Positions 52,965-62,495 of a DNA stretch of 64,000 nt are shown here, in pieces. The stretch is from CBDFGK01 sp965247075 (GTDB taxonomy: Bacteria > Pseudomonadota > Gammaproteobacteria > Pseudomonadales > Halieaceae): NCBI GenBank assembly GCA_965247075.1, contig CBDFGK010000003.1, positions 2,294,001-2,358,000 on the forward strand. Direction: 5' to 3'. The stretch's first letter is position 1; every line of letters begins with the position of its first letter. Position numbers and translations under genes: made by a program. The notes under the pieces are model-generated. The model was given only the letters and a program-made list of their open reading frames with translations, was not told the origin of the DNA and made no database searches.

Positions 52965-54362
52965 ATGACTGGCCAACAGCCACAGACAGGCGCCAATCTG
53001 CACCGGTCACTGCCATCCATCGATGCGCTTTTGCAACAACTGCCGGAACAGGTACAGCGTTGGGGACATCAGCAGGTCACAGCGGTATTGCGTGTCCTGT
53101 TGGCGGAGCTGCGTACCGAGATTTCGGCTGGTGCTAAACCCACCTCGGATATAGAGTCTTTGCACAAGGAGTTGTGCACGCGGCTCGAAGCAGCAGCATC
53201 AGCCACCTTGAAACCGGTGTTCAATCTTACCGGGATTGTGGTGCACTCCAATTTGGGTCGTTCCAGTTTGCCGCCAGAGGCGCTGGCAGCCGTGGTATCG
53301 GTGGCCTCGCAGCCCTCGAATCTGGAAATTGATCTGGACACGGGTAGGCGCGGTAAGCGCGAGTCGCATATTGAAGCGCTGGTGTGCGAACTGACCGGCG
53401 CAGCGGCCGCCACCGCCGTAAACAATAATGCCGCAGCCGTATTGTTAGTCTTGAATACCCTGGCGCTGGGTCGGGAAGTGCCGGTGTCGCGGGGCGAGCT
53501 GGTAGAAATTGGCGGCTCGTTTCGCATTCCTGAAGTAATGCAGCGGGCCGGCTGCACACTGGTGGAGGTAGGGGCAACCAATCGCACCCATTTGCAGGAC
53601 TACCAGGCCGCCATTGGTGCCAGTACAGCCTTGCTCATGAAGGCTCATACCAGCAATTACCGGGTTGAAGGTTTTACCGCTTCGGTATCTGAAGGTGAGT
53701 TGGCAACGCTGGCCCACCAGCATGATCTGCCTCTGGTGTCGGATCTGGGTAGTGGTTGCCTGGTGGATTTTGCAGCCCTGGGTTTGCCGCCGGAACCCAC
53801 CGCCGCGCAGATGCTGGCCGAGGGTGTAGACCTGATTACCTTCAGTGGTGACAAATTATTGGGCGGCCCCCAGGCGGGTATTATTGCCGGCCGTCGCGAC
53901 CTGATCGATATGATCAACAGCAATCCACTCAAGCGGGCTCTGCGGCTGGACAAAATGACGCTGGCGGCGCTGGCCGAGGTACTTAAGCTGTACAGAAATC
54001 CCGACCGCTTGCCAGAGAGACTGCCTGCTCTGCGCCGGCTGACGCGTCCGCTGGCAGAGATTCAACAGCAGGCGGAGCGTCTGCTGCCCCTGTTGGCCGG
54101 CTGTCTGCCCCAGTTGCAGGTAGACGCCGTGGCGTGTCAGAGCCAGATTGGCAGTGGCGCCTTGCCGGTGGCGAACATTCCCAGTATGGCAATAAGTCTG
54201 ACACCGCCGGCAGGTGAGGATGCCTCTACCCTGGCCGAGCAGTTCCGACAGTTGCCGATGCCGGTAATAGGGCGCCTGCAAAAAGGCGCCTTGTGGCTGG
54301 ATCTGCGCTGTCTTGAAGATGAAACCGCATTTTTGTCACAGCTTGAGCGCCTGGCTCCTTGA
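52965..54362 (+). CDS. selA: L-seryl-tRNA(Sec) selenium transferase
   Basis: A PLP enzyme converting Ser-tRNA(Sec) to Sec-tRNA(Sec). 465 residues. Features: FNLTGIVVHSNLGRS, AAAATAVNNNAAAV, and the PLP lysine in TFSGDKLLGGPQAGII. Overlaps selB by four bases; selC follows selB. Confidence 0.96.
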   Translation: MTGQQPQTGANLHRSLPSIDALLQQLPEQVQRWGHQQVTAVLRVLLAELRTEISAGAKPTSDIESLHKELCTRLEAAASATLKPVFNLTGIVVHSNLGRSSLPPEALAAVVSVASQPSNLEIDLDTGRRGKRESHIEALVCELTGAAAATAVNNNAAAVLLVLNTLALGREVPVSRGELVEIGGSFRIPEVMQRAGCTLVEVGATNRTHLQDYQAAIGASTALLMKAHTSNYRVEGFTASVSEGELATLAHQHDLPLVSDLGSGCLVDFAALGLPPEPTAAQMLAEGVDLITFSGDKLLGGPQAGIIAGRRDLIDMINSNPLKRALRLDKMTLAALAEVLKLYRNPDRLPERLPALRRLTRPLAEIQQQAERLLPLLAGCLPQLQVDAVACQSQIGSGALPVANIPSMAISLTPPAGEDASTLAEQFRQLPMPVIGRLQKGALWLDLRCLEDETAFLSQLERLAP

Positions 54363-56284
54363 TTGTTGCCACCGCCGGCCATGTAGATCACGGCAAAACC
54401 GCACTGATCAAACAGCTCACCGGGGTTGATACAGATCGCACCGCCGAGGAGCAACGGCGTGGGCTTTCGATAAATCTCGGCTTTGCCTACCTGGGTGTGA
54501 ACGAGCAGCCTCGCATCGGCTTTGTGGATGTACCCGGACACCAACGTTTTCTCAACACCATGATTGCCGGTATCAGCGGGGTCGACCTGGTGATGCTGGT
54601 GGTTGCCGCCGATGACGGCCCTATGCCCCAGACGATCGAACACCTGGATATTCTGCGCACACTGGGAGTGCAGCGTTTTCTGTTGGTCATTAGCAAGATT
54701 GACCGGGTCGATGAGCAGCGGGTAGCGGTGGCTCGTCGGCAGTCATTGGCGCTGCTGCCGGATAATACGCCATGCTTTGCGGTTTCCTGTACAAACGGGC
54801 ACGGCATTGCGGATTTGTCTGCTTGCCTGCGGAACATGGCTGAAGAAATTCCATCGCGCGCGGTGCAGGGTTATTTTCGCATGTCACTGGATCGCGCCTT
54901 CCACCTCAAGGGCGCCGGCCTGGTTGTGACGGGAACAGTTGGCTCAGGACATATTGAAGAGGGCGAGGAGCTGATCCTGCAACCACAGCGGCAGCGCGTG
55001 AAGGTGCGCACCATTCACGCCCAGGATAAACGCGCCGGCCGGGCACAGGCCGGGCAGCGTTGTGCGCTTAACCTGACCGGCGCGGTAGATAAAGACGACA
55101 TTAACCGTGGCGACTGGCTCAGTCACCCGCAGGCGATTGCCACCACCGACCGATTTGACGCACGGCTACATATGTTGGCCAACAGCCCAATTGCGCTTAC
55201 ACACCTGACCCCGGTGAAGTTGTACCTGGGCGCAAAACGTATCGGTGCGCGATTATTCTTGATAGAACGTTCGGCGGATTCCAGTGTGCTGCGGGCGGGC
55301 GAGCAGGCCTTGGTGCAATTGATTGTCGATGGGCAGGTGCTGTGCGGTCGTGGCGATCGATTTTTGTTACGTGATTACGGTGAGACGCTGACCCTGGCGG
55401 GTGGCGTTATCATCGACCCGCAGGCCCCCCGGTTTGGCAAGACCCGCTCTGCCCGTCTGCAACAACTCGCTGCCATGGAGCGGGCAACGCCGCTGCAAGC
55501 GCTAACTGCTTTGTTGACCGCGCCACAACCGGTGCAGTATGGGGCCTTTGCAGCTAGCTGGAATCTCACCGCTGAGGAGGCGGCGCAGGTGCTGGCGGTG
55601 CCGGCCTTGCGGGATATTCGACGCACTGACGCCGCTGGTGACATGTTGCTGGCCAGTACAGAGTTGTGGCTGGACTATAAATCCCGGCTGTTAGAGTTTG
55701 TGCGCAACCGGCATATAACTTATCCGGCGGAGATCGGTATTACACCGAATGCGCTGGTGGCGGGCATGGGTGCGCAGTTCAGGGCGGACCTGGTACAACC
55801 GCTGCTGGCAGAGTTGCTTGAAGAACAATCCCTGCGGCTTGCAAGCGGTGTCTTGCAGGTGGCCGGGTACCAGCCGGTTCTCGACACAGGCGTTCACAAG
55901 GACTGGCTTCGCGTCGAGCACATACTGCGACAGTGTGGTGTACAGGTTCCAAAAATATCGCCGCTTGCCGAGCAGATGAATGTGCCGGCGGCGCAGCTTG
56001 AATCGGTGTTAAGCCAGGCCGCAAAACAGGGCAGCTTGCTGCGCCTGACTGAGTCCCGTTACGCTCTCCCGTCCACGCTGAGTGAGTTTGCCGCGGCGGC
56101 CCTGCAACTGGCGGTAGCGCAGGGTTCTATCTCGGCGCGGGAGTTTCGCGATGCAGTGGGTTGTGGCCGCAACCTGGCGATTGAAGTGTTGGAGTATTTT
56201 GACAACAAGCAGTTCACCTGGCGTCAGGGTGATGTTCGACACATCCTCGATGCCGAGCTGCCCAAGCGGCTGTTCAGCGAATGA
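54359..56284 (+). CDS. selB: Selenocysteine-specific translation elongation factor SelB
   Basis: Delivers Sec-tRNA to UGA codons marked by a SECIS hairpin. 641 residues; TTG start overlapping the selA stop (TTGA). GTPase motifs GHVDHGKTALIKQL (G1), DVPGHQRF (G3), ISKIDR (G4). The EF-Tu-like domains are followed by four C-terminal winged-helix domains (about 375-641) that bind SECIS RNA. No upstream start is possible without entering selA, and G1 lies only eight residues in, as usual for SelB. Confidence 0.96.
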   Translation: MIVATAGHVDHGKTALIKQLTGVDTDRTAEEQRRGLSINLGFAYLGVNEQPRIGFVDVPGHQRFLNTMIAGISGVDLVMLVVAADDGPMPQTIEHLDILRTLGVQRFLLVISKIDRVDEQRVAVARRQSLALLPDNTPCFAVSCTNGHGIADLSACLRNMAEEIPSRAVQGYFRMSLDRAFHLKGAGLVVTGTVGSGHIEEGEELILQPQRQRVKVRTIHAQDKRAGRAQAGQRCALNLTGAVDKDDINRGDWLSHPQAIATTDRFDARLHMLANSPIALTHLTPVKLYLGAKRIGARLFLIERSADSSVLRAGEQALVQLIVDGQVLCGRGDRFLLRDYGETLTLAGGVIIDPQAPRFGKTRSARLQQLAAMERATPLQALTALLTAPQPVQYGAFAASWNLTAEEAAQVLAVPALRDIRRTDAAGDMLLASTELWLDYKSRLLEFVRNRHITYPAEIGITPNALVAGMGAQFRADLVQPLLAELLEEQSLRLASGVLQVAGYQPVLDTGVHKDWLRVEHILRQCGVQVPKISPLAEQMNVPAAQLESVLSQAAKQGSLLRLTESRYALPSTLSEFAAAALQLAVAQGSISAREFRDAVGCGRNLAIEVLEYFDNKQFTWRQGDVRHILDAELPKRLFSE

Positions 56285-56452
56285 GCCTGTACCTGACGTG
56301 GCACGGTTAAGCTGTCTGGAGTTTGCCGTGATTGAGGCGGCTGATACACTGCCGGGCGCCCCAACCACTACATGGTGTCGGCCCGGGAAGTGAAGGCCGC
56401 CTGAGCGCAGCGGGCTATCGATGAGACCATTCAGCGAATAAACTGCAATCCC

Positions 56453-56546
56453 GGAAGAGCGATGTCCCCGGTGGGACGCCTGGTCTTCAACACCAGTGAG
56501 GTGCAGATGCTGTGCCTGGTGGGTTCGACTCCTACCTCTTCCGCCA
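56453..56546 (+). tRNA. selC: tRNA-Sec (anticodon TCA)
   Basis: A 94-base tRNA, longer than normal because of the extended acceptor and large variable arm. Acceptor GGAAGAG pairs with CTCTTCC, followed by GCCA. Anticodon stem CTGGT/ACCAG encloses loop CTTCAAC with anticodon TCA. The variable arm follows, then the T-loop TTCGACT. Position 169 bases after selB completes the locus. Confidence 0.95.
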
Positions 56547-56568
56547 TCTCCCAGCATTGTGACCCCAT

Positions 56569-56606
56569 AGTTAATCAATTGACTTAGTCAGTTGATTAAC
56601 TATACT
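56569..56606 (+). promoter_or_regulatory. Promoter and overlapping palindromic operator of the cecR-like operon
   Basis: A 33-base near-perfect palindrome spans 56569-56601, with outer arms AGTTAATCAA and TTGATTAACT and a single mismatched pair. It covers -35 TTGACT (56579-56584) and reaches the first base of -10 TATACT (56601-56606), spaced 16 bases. Binding of a TetR-type dimer here would block RNA polymerase. The start point would fall at about 56613, the ATG itself. Confidence 0.75.
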
Positions 56607-56612
56607 GGCCCC

Positions 56613-57290
56613 ATGTCTGCCAACATACCCTCCCGGGGCGACCAGACCCGCGACGCACTACTCAAAGCTGCCATCGAAATCTTCGGTCGCGATGGTTTTC
56701 ATGCGGCCGGCACCCGCGCGATTGCCAAAGAAGCCGGAGCCAACCAGGCCCTGATCGGCTATCACTTCGGTGGCAAGCAGAGCTTGTACCTGGCGGCTTT
56801 TCAGTCCATTACCGGGCAGGTGCAACAGCGGATGCAACCTGTGGTTGAATCCCTGGCGCTGCGTATCCGTGCCCTGCCCGAAGATGGCGGAGCCCGGCGC
56901 GTGGTGTGCGTTGAATGCATTCATACCCTGTTCTGCGCAATGCTGGACATCATGGGGCGCGATGACTCCGCACCCTGGGTGCGGTTGATTATGCGCGAGC
57001 AACTTGATCCGCACGAAGCCATCGAAATTCTGTACGAGGGTGTCTTCGGGCGGATGCTGGGCATGATTACCCGTCTGGTGGCGCTGGCTGATGAGCTGGA
57101 TGAAAACACTGAGACAGCAAAGCTACGGGCCCTGATGTTGCTGGGCAGTAACGTGATATTTCTGATAGCGCGCGGCACGACCCGTGTGCAGATGGGCTGG
57201 TCTGCGCTCGGCGACAACGAGTTGAAGGCGATAAAGCAGCAGTTACTTTTTCAGTTGCAGGCCCGGTTCAATGTGGAGAAACAACAGTGA
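56613..57290 (+). CDS. cecR: TetR-family regulator, CecR (YbiH)-like
   Basis: 225 residues. N-terminal helix-turn-helix (about 10-55): RDALLKAAIEIFGRDGFHAAGTRAIAKEAGANQALIGYHFGGK. The C-terminal ligand domain resembles the CecR/DUF1956 type. In E. coli CecR controls the ybhGFSR exporter; here the same gene order follows, so it very likely represses this operon through the palindrome. The ATG at 56613 lacks a ribosome site and probably lies at the 5' end of the message. Confidence 0.88.
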   Translation: MSANIPSRGDQTRDALLKAAIEIFGRDGFHAAGTRAIAKEAGANQALIGYHFGGKQSLYLAAFQSITGQVQQRMQPVVESLALRIRALPEDGGARRVVCVECIHTLFCAMLDIMGRDDSAPWVRLIMREQLDPHEAIEILYEGVFGRMLGMITRLVALADELDENTETAKLRALMLLGSNVIFLIARGTTRVQMGWSALGDNELKAIKQQLLFQLQARFNVEKQQ

Positions 57291-58270
57291 TCAAGCGATT
57301 TCTGATGCTGGTGCTGCTGGGCAGTGCCGCCGGCGCGTACTGGTTTTTCCAGCCGGGGAACCAGAATACAGGCGGGCCACTCACGCTCTATGGCAACGTG
57401 GATATTCGCGCAGTGCAGCTGGGGTTTCGGGTGGGCGGACGCCTGCAGGAGATGTACTTTGAGGAAGGTGACAGTATCAATACCGGCGACCTGTTGGCGC
57501 GCCTGGATGCGCAGCCGCTGGAAGAGGCACTGGCTGTGGCGCAGGCGGGCGTGTTACAGGCCCAGGCACGCCTGGATCGTACCAACAGCGGTGCTCGGCC
57601 CCAGGAAATACAGCAGGCTGAGGCGCGGGTAACGGCGGCGGCGGCCGCCCTGGCGAATGCGACGCAGGCGCTCGCACGCCAGCGGGAAATGTTCGATAAA
57701 GGTTTGAGCAGTAAACACTTGTTGGATGCAGCTGTCGCCGGCAATGACCAGAACGCGGCGCGACTGGCTGCTAATCGTGAGGCCCTGGCACTGGCTGTCG
57801 AGGGTTTCAGAAAAGAGGATATCGCCGAGGCGCAGGCCGGTGTCACGGCGGCGCTTGCCAAACGTGCGCAGCTGCAAACACAAGTGGATGACGCCAGTCT
57901 TTATGCGCCCAGTGCCGGGGTTATTCAAACCCGGGCCAGAGAGCCCGGTGTCGTGCTCCCGGTGGGCGCGCCGGTGTATACCCTGTCGCTGACCGATACG
58001 ATTTATGTGCGGGCCTATGTCGAGGAATCCAATTTGGGCCAGTTGGCTCCCGGTACGGTGGTTCATGTGCTCACCGATTCATCGGACAGGCGCTATCTGG
58101 GGCAGGTTGGCTTTGTCTCGCCCCGCGCCGAATTCACCCCCAAAACCGTGGAAACCCCTACCCTGCGCACGGACCTGGTCTATCGTTTGCGCATCATCGT
58201 GGCAAATCCCGATCAGATGCTGCGCCAGGGCATGCCGGTAACCGTGGAGGTTGGCGGAGCCGGAGCCTGA
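57287..58270 (+). CDS. ybhG: HlyD-family periplasmic adaptor, YbhG-like
   Basis: 327 residues, GTG start overlapping the regulator's stop. One N-terminal membrane/signal segment (about 5-20), first biotinyl-lipoyl half-motif (GNVDIRAVQLGFRVGGRLQ), a long coiled-coil hairpin (about 70-195) and the second half-motif with YAPSAGVIQTRAREPG. Connects the inner-membrane ABC exporter to the envelope. Confidence 0.92.
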   Translation: MIKRFLMLVLLGSAAGAYWFFQPGNQNTGGPLTLYGNVDIRAVQLGFRVGGRLQEMYFEEGDSINTGDLLARLDAQPLEEALAVAQAGVLQAQARLDRTNSGARPQEIQQAEARVTAAAAALANATQALARQREMFDKGLSSKHLLDAAVAGNDQNAARLAANREALALAVEGFRKEDIAEAQAGVTAALAKRAQLQTQVDDASLYAPSAGVIQTRAREPGVVLPVGAPVYTLSLTDTIYVRAYVEESNLGQLAPGTVVHVLTDSSDRRYLGQVGFVSPRAEFTPKTVETPTLRTDLVYRLRIIVANPDQMLRQGMPVTVEVGGAGA

Positions 58271-58273
58271 TTC

Positions 58274-59998
58274 ATGACGGTAGCAGTCAACATCAACGCC
58301 GTCAGCAAACGTTTCGATGATAGCGAGGCGCTGCAAGGCATTAGCGCCGAAATTGCAGGCGCTTGTCTCACCGGTGTGGTCGGTCCCGATGGGGCCGGCA
58401 AAACAACACTTATGCGCATGCTGGCGGCACTGATGACACCCAGCTCAGGTGAAATCACGGTTTGCGGTCAGGATGTGGTTCGCGATGCCCCGTTGATCCA
58501 TGCACTGACTGGCTATATGCCGCAGCGCTTCGGGCTGTACGAAGACCTGTCGGTAATGGAGAACCTGCGCCTGTATGCCGACCTGCGCCAACTGGAAAAA
58601 GCCCAGCGCGAGGAAATATTCCAGCGCCTGTTGCATTTCACCGGCCTCGAGCGCTTCGGCCGCCGCATGGCGGGGCAGTTGTCTGGGGGCATGAAGCAAA
58701 AACTCGGTTTGGCCTGTGCCTTGATGGCCAGGCCGCGAGTGCTGTTACTGGATGAGCCCAGCGTGGGTGTCGACCCCGTGAGTCGGCAAGATTTGTGGCA
58801 TATGGTGCAGGAACTGACCGGGGAGGGGATGGCCGTGGTCTGGTCCACCTCCTACCTCGATGAGGCCGAACGCTGCGACCGGGTACTGCTGCTGGAGCAA
58901 GGTAAGCTGGTGTATTCCGGAGCACCGGCGCAATTGACCCGGCGATTGGAGGGCAGAAGCTATCTGGTGTCGAAGCTGTCCGGAGACCGGCGCAGGTTTC
59001 TCACCGGCGCGCTGGCGATGGACTCGGTTTGTGACGGGGTAATTCAGGGGGATTGTGTGCGGCTGGTGCTCACCGCGCCCAATGACCGCAGCGCTGTCGA
59101 AGCGCTGGCCGCGCCGCTGGGAGGGGAGCTGAAAACCGTGCCGCCGCGCCTTGAAGATGCGTTTATCGATCTGCTGGAAGGTGGCAGCTCAGGGCACTCC
59201 GCGATTGCAGAGCAGATGGAACCGATTCAGGACAGTCGGGAAGTGATGGTGGAGTGCCGACAGTTGACCAAACGATTTGGCGATTTCACGGCGACCAAGC
59301 GGGTCAGTTTCTCGGTCAGGCGCGGCGAAATTCTGGGGCTGTTAGGCCCGAACGGCGCCGGCAAGTCCACGACCTTCAAAATGTTATGTGGTCTGCTTAC
59401 ACCCAGTTCAGGACACGCTGAGGTGGTCGGTCTGGATCTGAGAACAGCGGGCAGTGCGGCCAGGCTGCAACTGGGTTATATGTCACAGAAGTTTTCCCTG
59501 TACGGCTTGATGACGGTGGTGCAGAACCTTGAGTTCTTCTCCGGTGTCTACGGTTTGCGGGGCCGTGAACAGCAATCGCGCATCGACGCAATGATTGAGA
59601 TCTTTCACCTGCATGATTTTCTGCACCACTCGCCGGATGACCTATCCCTCGGTTACAGGCAGCGCATGGCCCTGGCCTGTGCGCTAATGCACCGTCCGCG
59701 GGTGTTATTTCTGGATGAACCCACCTCGGGCGTAGATCCCGTCACCCGCCGCGAGTTCTGGACCCTTATCACCGGTTTGGTAGCCAAGGGCGTCACCGTG
59801 CTGGTGACCACGCACTTTATGGACGAGGCAGAATACTGCGATCGAGTGGCATTGGTGCATCGGGGCGAGCTGATTGCCCTCGATACACCGGATGCGCTCA
59901 AAGCCGGCGTGGCCAGTCCGGAGCGACCTGAACCGACCATGGAAGAAGCGTTTATTGATCTGATACTGGCCCAGGGTCCGGCGCAGGAGGTTGCATGA
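58274..59998 (+). CDS. ybhF: Tandem ABC-transporter ATPase, YbhF-like
   Basis: 574 residues with two nucleotide-binding domains. First: Walker A GPDGAGKTT, signature LSGGMKQKL, Walker B LLLDEPSVGVD. Second: Walker A GPNGAGKST, signature LSLGYRQRM, Walker B LFLDEPTSGVD. The divergent second signature is also found in E. coli YbhF, so it is a family trait. Overlaps ybhS. Powers efflux of drugs or cations. Confidence 0.94.
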   Translation: MTVAVNINAVSKRFDDSEALQGISAEIAGACLTGVVGPDGAGKTTLMRMLAALMTPSSGEITVCGQDVVRDAPLIHALTGYMPQRFGLYEDLSVMENLRLYADLRQLEKAQREEIFQRLLHFTGLERFGRRMAGQLSGGMKQKLGLACALMARPRVLLLDEPSVGVDPVSRQDLWHMVQELTGEGMAVVWSTSYLDEAERCDRVLLLEQGKLVYSGAPAQLTRRLEGRSYLVSKLSGDRRRFLTGALAMDSVCDGVIQGDCVRLVLTAPNDRSAVEALAAPLGGELKTVPPRLEDAFIDLLEGGSSGHSAIAEQMEPIQDSREVMVECRQLTKRFGDFTATKRVSFSVRRGEILGLLGPNGAGKSTTFKMLCGLLTPSSGHAEVVGLDLRTAGSAARLQLGYMSQKFSLYGLMTVVQNLEFFSGVYGLRGREQQSRIDAMIEIFHLHDFLHHSPDDLSLGYRQRMALACALMHRPRVLFLDEPTSGVDPVTRREFWTLITGLVAKGVTVLVTTHFMDEAEYCDRVALVHRGELIALDTPDALKAGVASPERPEPTMEEAFIDLILAQGPAQEVA

Positions 59999-61140
59999 AT
60001 GCACGGCTGAAGGCACTCACCATGCCCCTGTCCTGGATGCGGCTCAGGGCCCTGGTCATCAAGGAAACCCTGCAGGCGATGCGCGACCCCTCCACGCTAT
60101 TGATCGCCTTTGTACTGCCTCCGCTATTACTGTTCCTGTTTGCCAACGCGGTCTCACTGGATGTCAAAAACGTTAGTTTTGGCGTGGTGCTGGAAGGGAG
60201 CGGGTCCGCTGCCGCCGATCTCGCTGCAGCCTATGCCGGCACACCCTATTTTCGGGTGACAGGCGCGCGGGACCGGCGCGAATTGAAACCCCTGATGACA
60301 GGTGGGAAATTGAAGGGTTTCGTGGTCATTCCAGAGGATTTTGACACACAGTTGCTCAAACCGGGTGCGCGGGTGCAGCTACAGGTCATCACCGATGGCT
60401 CGGAGCCCAACACCGCAACCTTTGTCGCAGGCTATGCCCAGGGTGTGCTCGGCAACTGGTATGCCGGTTACCGCGCTGCCGCGTCAGCTGTTGCTGCCAT
60501 CAGCCTTGAACAGCGCTTCTGGTTCAACCCGGAACTGGAGAGTCGGCAGGTGCTGTTGCCGGGGGTAATGGCGGTCATCATGACCATAATCGGAACCATG
60601 CTCACCGCGCTGGTTGTCGCCAGAGAGTGGGAGCGGGGCACTATGGAGGCGATGATGTCCACGCCGGCGGCGGTGCTGGAGTTGCTGCTTAGCAAGCTGG
60701 CGCCGTATTTCCTGTTGGGGATTGTGGCGACCCTGGGCTGCGCTTTTATGATGGTTTTTATCTATGGGATGCCTTTTCGCGGCTCCATACCGGCCCTGCT
60801 ACTGCTGAGCGCCGTGTTTCTGGTGCCGGCTCTGGGGCAGGGCCTGCTGATCTCGACACTGACAAAAAACCAATATCTGGCATCGCAAATTGCACTCTTC
60901 TCCGGCTTTATGCCGGCACTGCTATTGTCTGGGTTTATCTATGAAATCGATACGATGCCGCTGTGGCTGCAGTTGCTGACCAACCTCGTGCCGGCCCGAC
61001 ACTTTGTGGAGGCGATGCAGACGATTTTCCTGGCCGGTGATCTGTGGCCGCAATTGCTGCGCAATGTACTCGGCCTGGCCGCAGTTGCCGCTGTGTTTTT
61101 TGGCCTGATCCTGCTAAAAACCCACCAGCGGCTGGACTGA
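59995..61140 (+). CDS. ybhS: ABC-2 type permease, YbhS-like
   Basis: 381 residues. One N-terminal membrane helix (about 36-55), a large periplasmic domain (about 56-190) and five C-terminal helices with the ABC-2 signature region LVVAREWERGTMEAMMSTP. Overlaps both neighbours (ATGA type), so it is made with the ATPase and ybhR. Confidence 0.93.
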   Translation: MNARLKALTMPLSWMRLRALVIKETLQAMRDPSTLLIAFVLPPLLLFLFANAVSLDVKNVSFGVVLEGSGSAAADLAAAYAGTPYFRVTGARDRRELKPLMTGGKLKGFVVIPEDFDTQLLKPGARVQLQVITDGSEPNTATFVAGYAQGVLGNWYAGYRAAASAVAAISLEQRFWFNPELESRQVLLPGVMAVIMTIIGTMLTALVVAREWERGTMEAMMSTPAAVLELLLSKLAPYFLLGIVATLGCAFMMVFIYGMPFRGSIPALLLLSAVFLVPALGQGLLISTLTKNQYLASQIALFSGFMPALLLSGFIYEIDTMPLWLQLLTNLVPARHFVEAMQTIFLAGDLWPQLLRNVLGLAAVAAVFFGLILLKTHQRLD

Positions 61141-62258
61141 TGTTGAGCCGTCTCAAGACCGCAATTGTCAAGGAGCTGACTTGCTACCTGCGCGACCCGG
61201 CCACGCGGGGCTTTATGATCGGCGCCCCCATATTCCAGACGCTGATCTTCGCCTTTGCGGCTTCGCTGGATGTGCAGAATATTGATATCGCGATTTTTGA
61301 CCAGGATGCCGGGCGCTGGTCCCATGAGGTGGTGGCGCGTGTGGATGGTGCCTGGTTCACCGACGAACTGATTTCCGTTCACAGCCGGCGAGGAATGGAT
61401 GAACTCATCGCCCAGCGGCGCGCGATTGTGGGCTTGTACATGGCGCCGGATTTCTCGCGGCGAATTGAGGCCGGCCAACCCGCCCGGGTACAGGTGATTG
61501 TGGATGGACGCCGGGCCAATGCGGGGCAGGTCTCGGTGTCGTATCTGCGGCAGATAATTGCACAGATCGCGGCAGAATCCAGGCGCCCCGGCGCTATCGG
61601 GGTGGCGATGCCCGCGATGCCCGCGATGCAGGTGCGGCACTGGTTTAACGCCAATCTGAACTTTCGCACCTTTATAGTGGTCAACCTGACGGCGGTGCTG
61701 GCCATGATGATGTGCCTGGTGGTGACTTCGTTGTCACTGGCGCGGGAGCGGGAGATGGGTACTTTTGACCAGTTACTGGTCTCTCCGCTGACACCGCTGG
61801 AAATCATTCTGTCGAAGGTTTTCCCGGGTATGCTTGCCGGTATAGTTGTCAGCCTGCTGATTCTGCTGCTTGCTATCTTCGTGTTCGGCGCGCCTTTCAC
61901 CGGCAGCCCGCCGCTGTTGTTACTGGGCCTGTTGGTGTTCGTATTATCGGTGGTCGGGTATGGGCTGGTGATATCGGCATTTGCACAAACCCAGCAGCAG
62001 GCTGTGCTGGGTAATTTCTTCAGCAGTATGCCCTTTATTATTACCTCTGGTTTTATAACGCCGGTTGAGAATATGCCCCAGTGGTTGCAGGCGGCGACGG
62101 TGATCAATCCGCTCAAGCACTACCTGTTGGTGGTGCAGGGCTGCATTTTCAAAGCGCAGCCCGCAGCGCAGGTGCTGGAAAATATCTGGCCCCTGACCAT
62201 CATAGCGCTGGTTTCCTTTTCGCTGGCGACGATCATTGTGAAGCGTAAACTGGCTTGA
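61140..62258 (+). CDS. ybhR: ABC-2 type permease, YbhR-like
   Basis: 372 residues from the ATG at 61140 (MLSRLKTAIVKELTCYLRDP), which overlaps the ybhS stop; the longer open frame from 61044 lies inside ybhS. Same architecture as ybhS, with LSLAREREMGTFDQLLVSPL. The two permeases probably form a heterodimer with YbhF. Confidence 0.93.
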   Translation: MLSRLKTAIVKELTCYLRDPATRGFMIGAPIFQTLIFAFAASLDVQNIDIAIFDQDAGRWSHEVVARVDGAWFTDELISVHSRRGMDELIAQRRAIVGLYMAPDFSRRIEAGQPARVQVIVDGRRANAGQVSVSYLRQIIAQIAAESRRPGAIGVAMPAMPAMQVRHWFNANLNFRTFIVVNLTAVLAMMMCLVVTSLSLAREREMGTFDQLLVSPLTPLEIILSKVFPGMLAGIVVSLLILLLAIFVFGAPFTGSPPLLLLGLLVFVLSVVGYGLVISAFAQTQQQAVLGNFFSSMPFIITSGFITPVENMPQWLQAATVINPLKHYLLVVQGCIFKAQPAAQVLENIWPLTIIALVSFSLATIIVKRKLA

Positions 62259-62331
62259 GCATCCCCGTATGTCAGGCTGGCAATTGACCCCGCCAAGGAG
62301 TGACTGGACATGGCGATTGATACCGGCAGAG

Positions 62332-62490
62332 AGAAGTCGTGGAGTACTGTCGCAAGCTGGCAGGCAGTGCCCTGCCCAGCGGCAATATCAGCGTATTTGA
62401 CCGCACAGCCGGTTTGATGGCGATCAGTCCCAGCTCCATGGATTACCAGCACATGGGGCAGGAGTTACCCGCGGTCCATTTACATCGGCT
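62332..62490 (+). pseudogene. N-terminal fragment of a class II aldolase
   Basis: One frame reads REVVEYCRKLAGSALPSGN then ISVFDRTAGLMAISPSSMDY, the conserved start of fuculose-phosphate-aldolase-type proteins (normally with a TTGTGGN loop, shortened here). Resemblance stops near 62450 and the zinc histidines are absent. The codons just before are interrupted by a stop in frame. A decayed gene piece. Confidence 0.6.
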
Positions 62491-62495
62491 AGGTT

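Noticed and set aside
59640..59670. Degenerate ABC signature in the second half of YbhF
   Set aside because: LSLGYRQRM departs from LSGGQ, but E. coli YbhF has a similar LPLGFKQR sequence, so it is a family trait and not decay.
62310..62481. ORF from the ATG at 62310 as a new small gene
   Set aside because: That frame does not carry the aldolase-like sequence, which lies in another frame behind a stop. The region reads as debris, not a coding gene.
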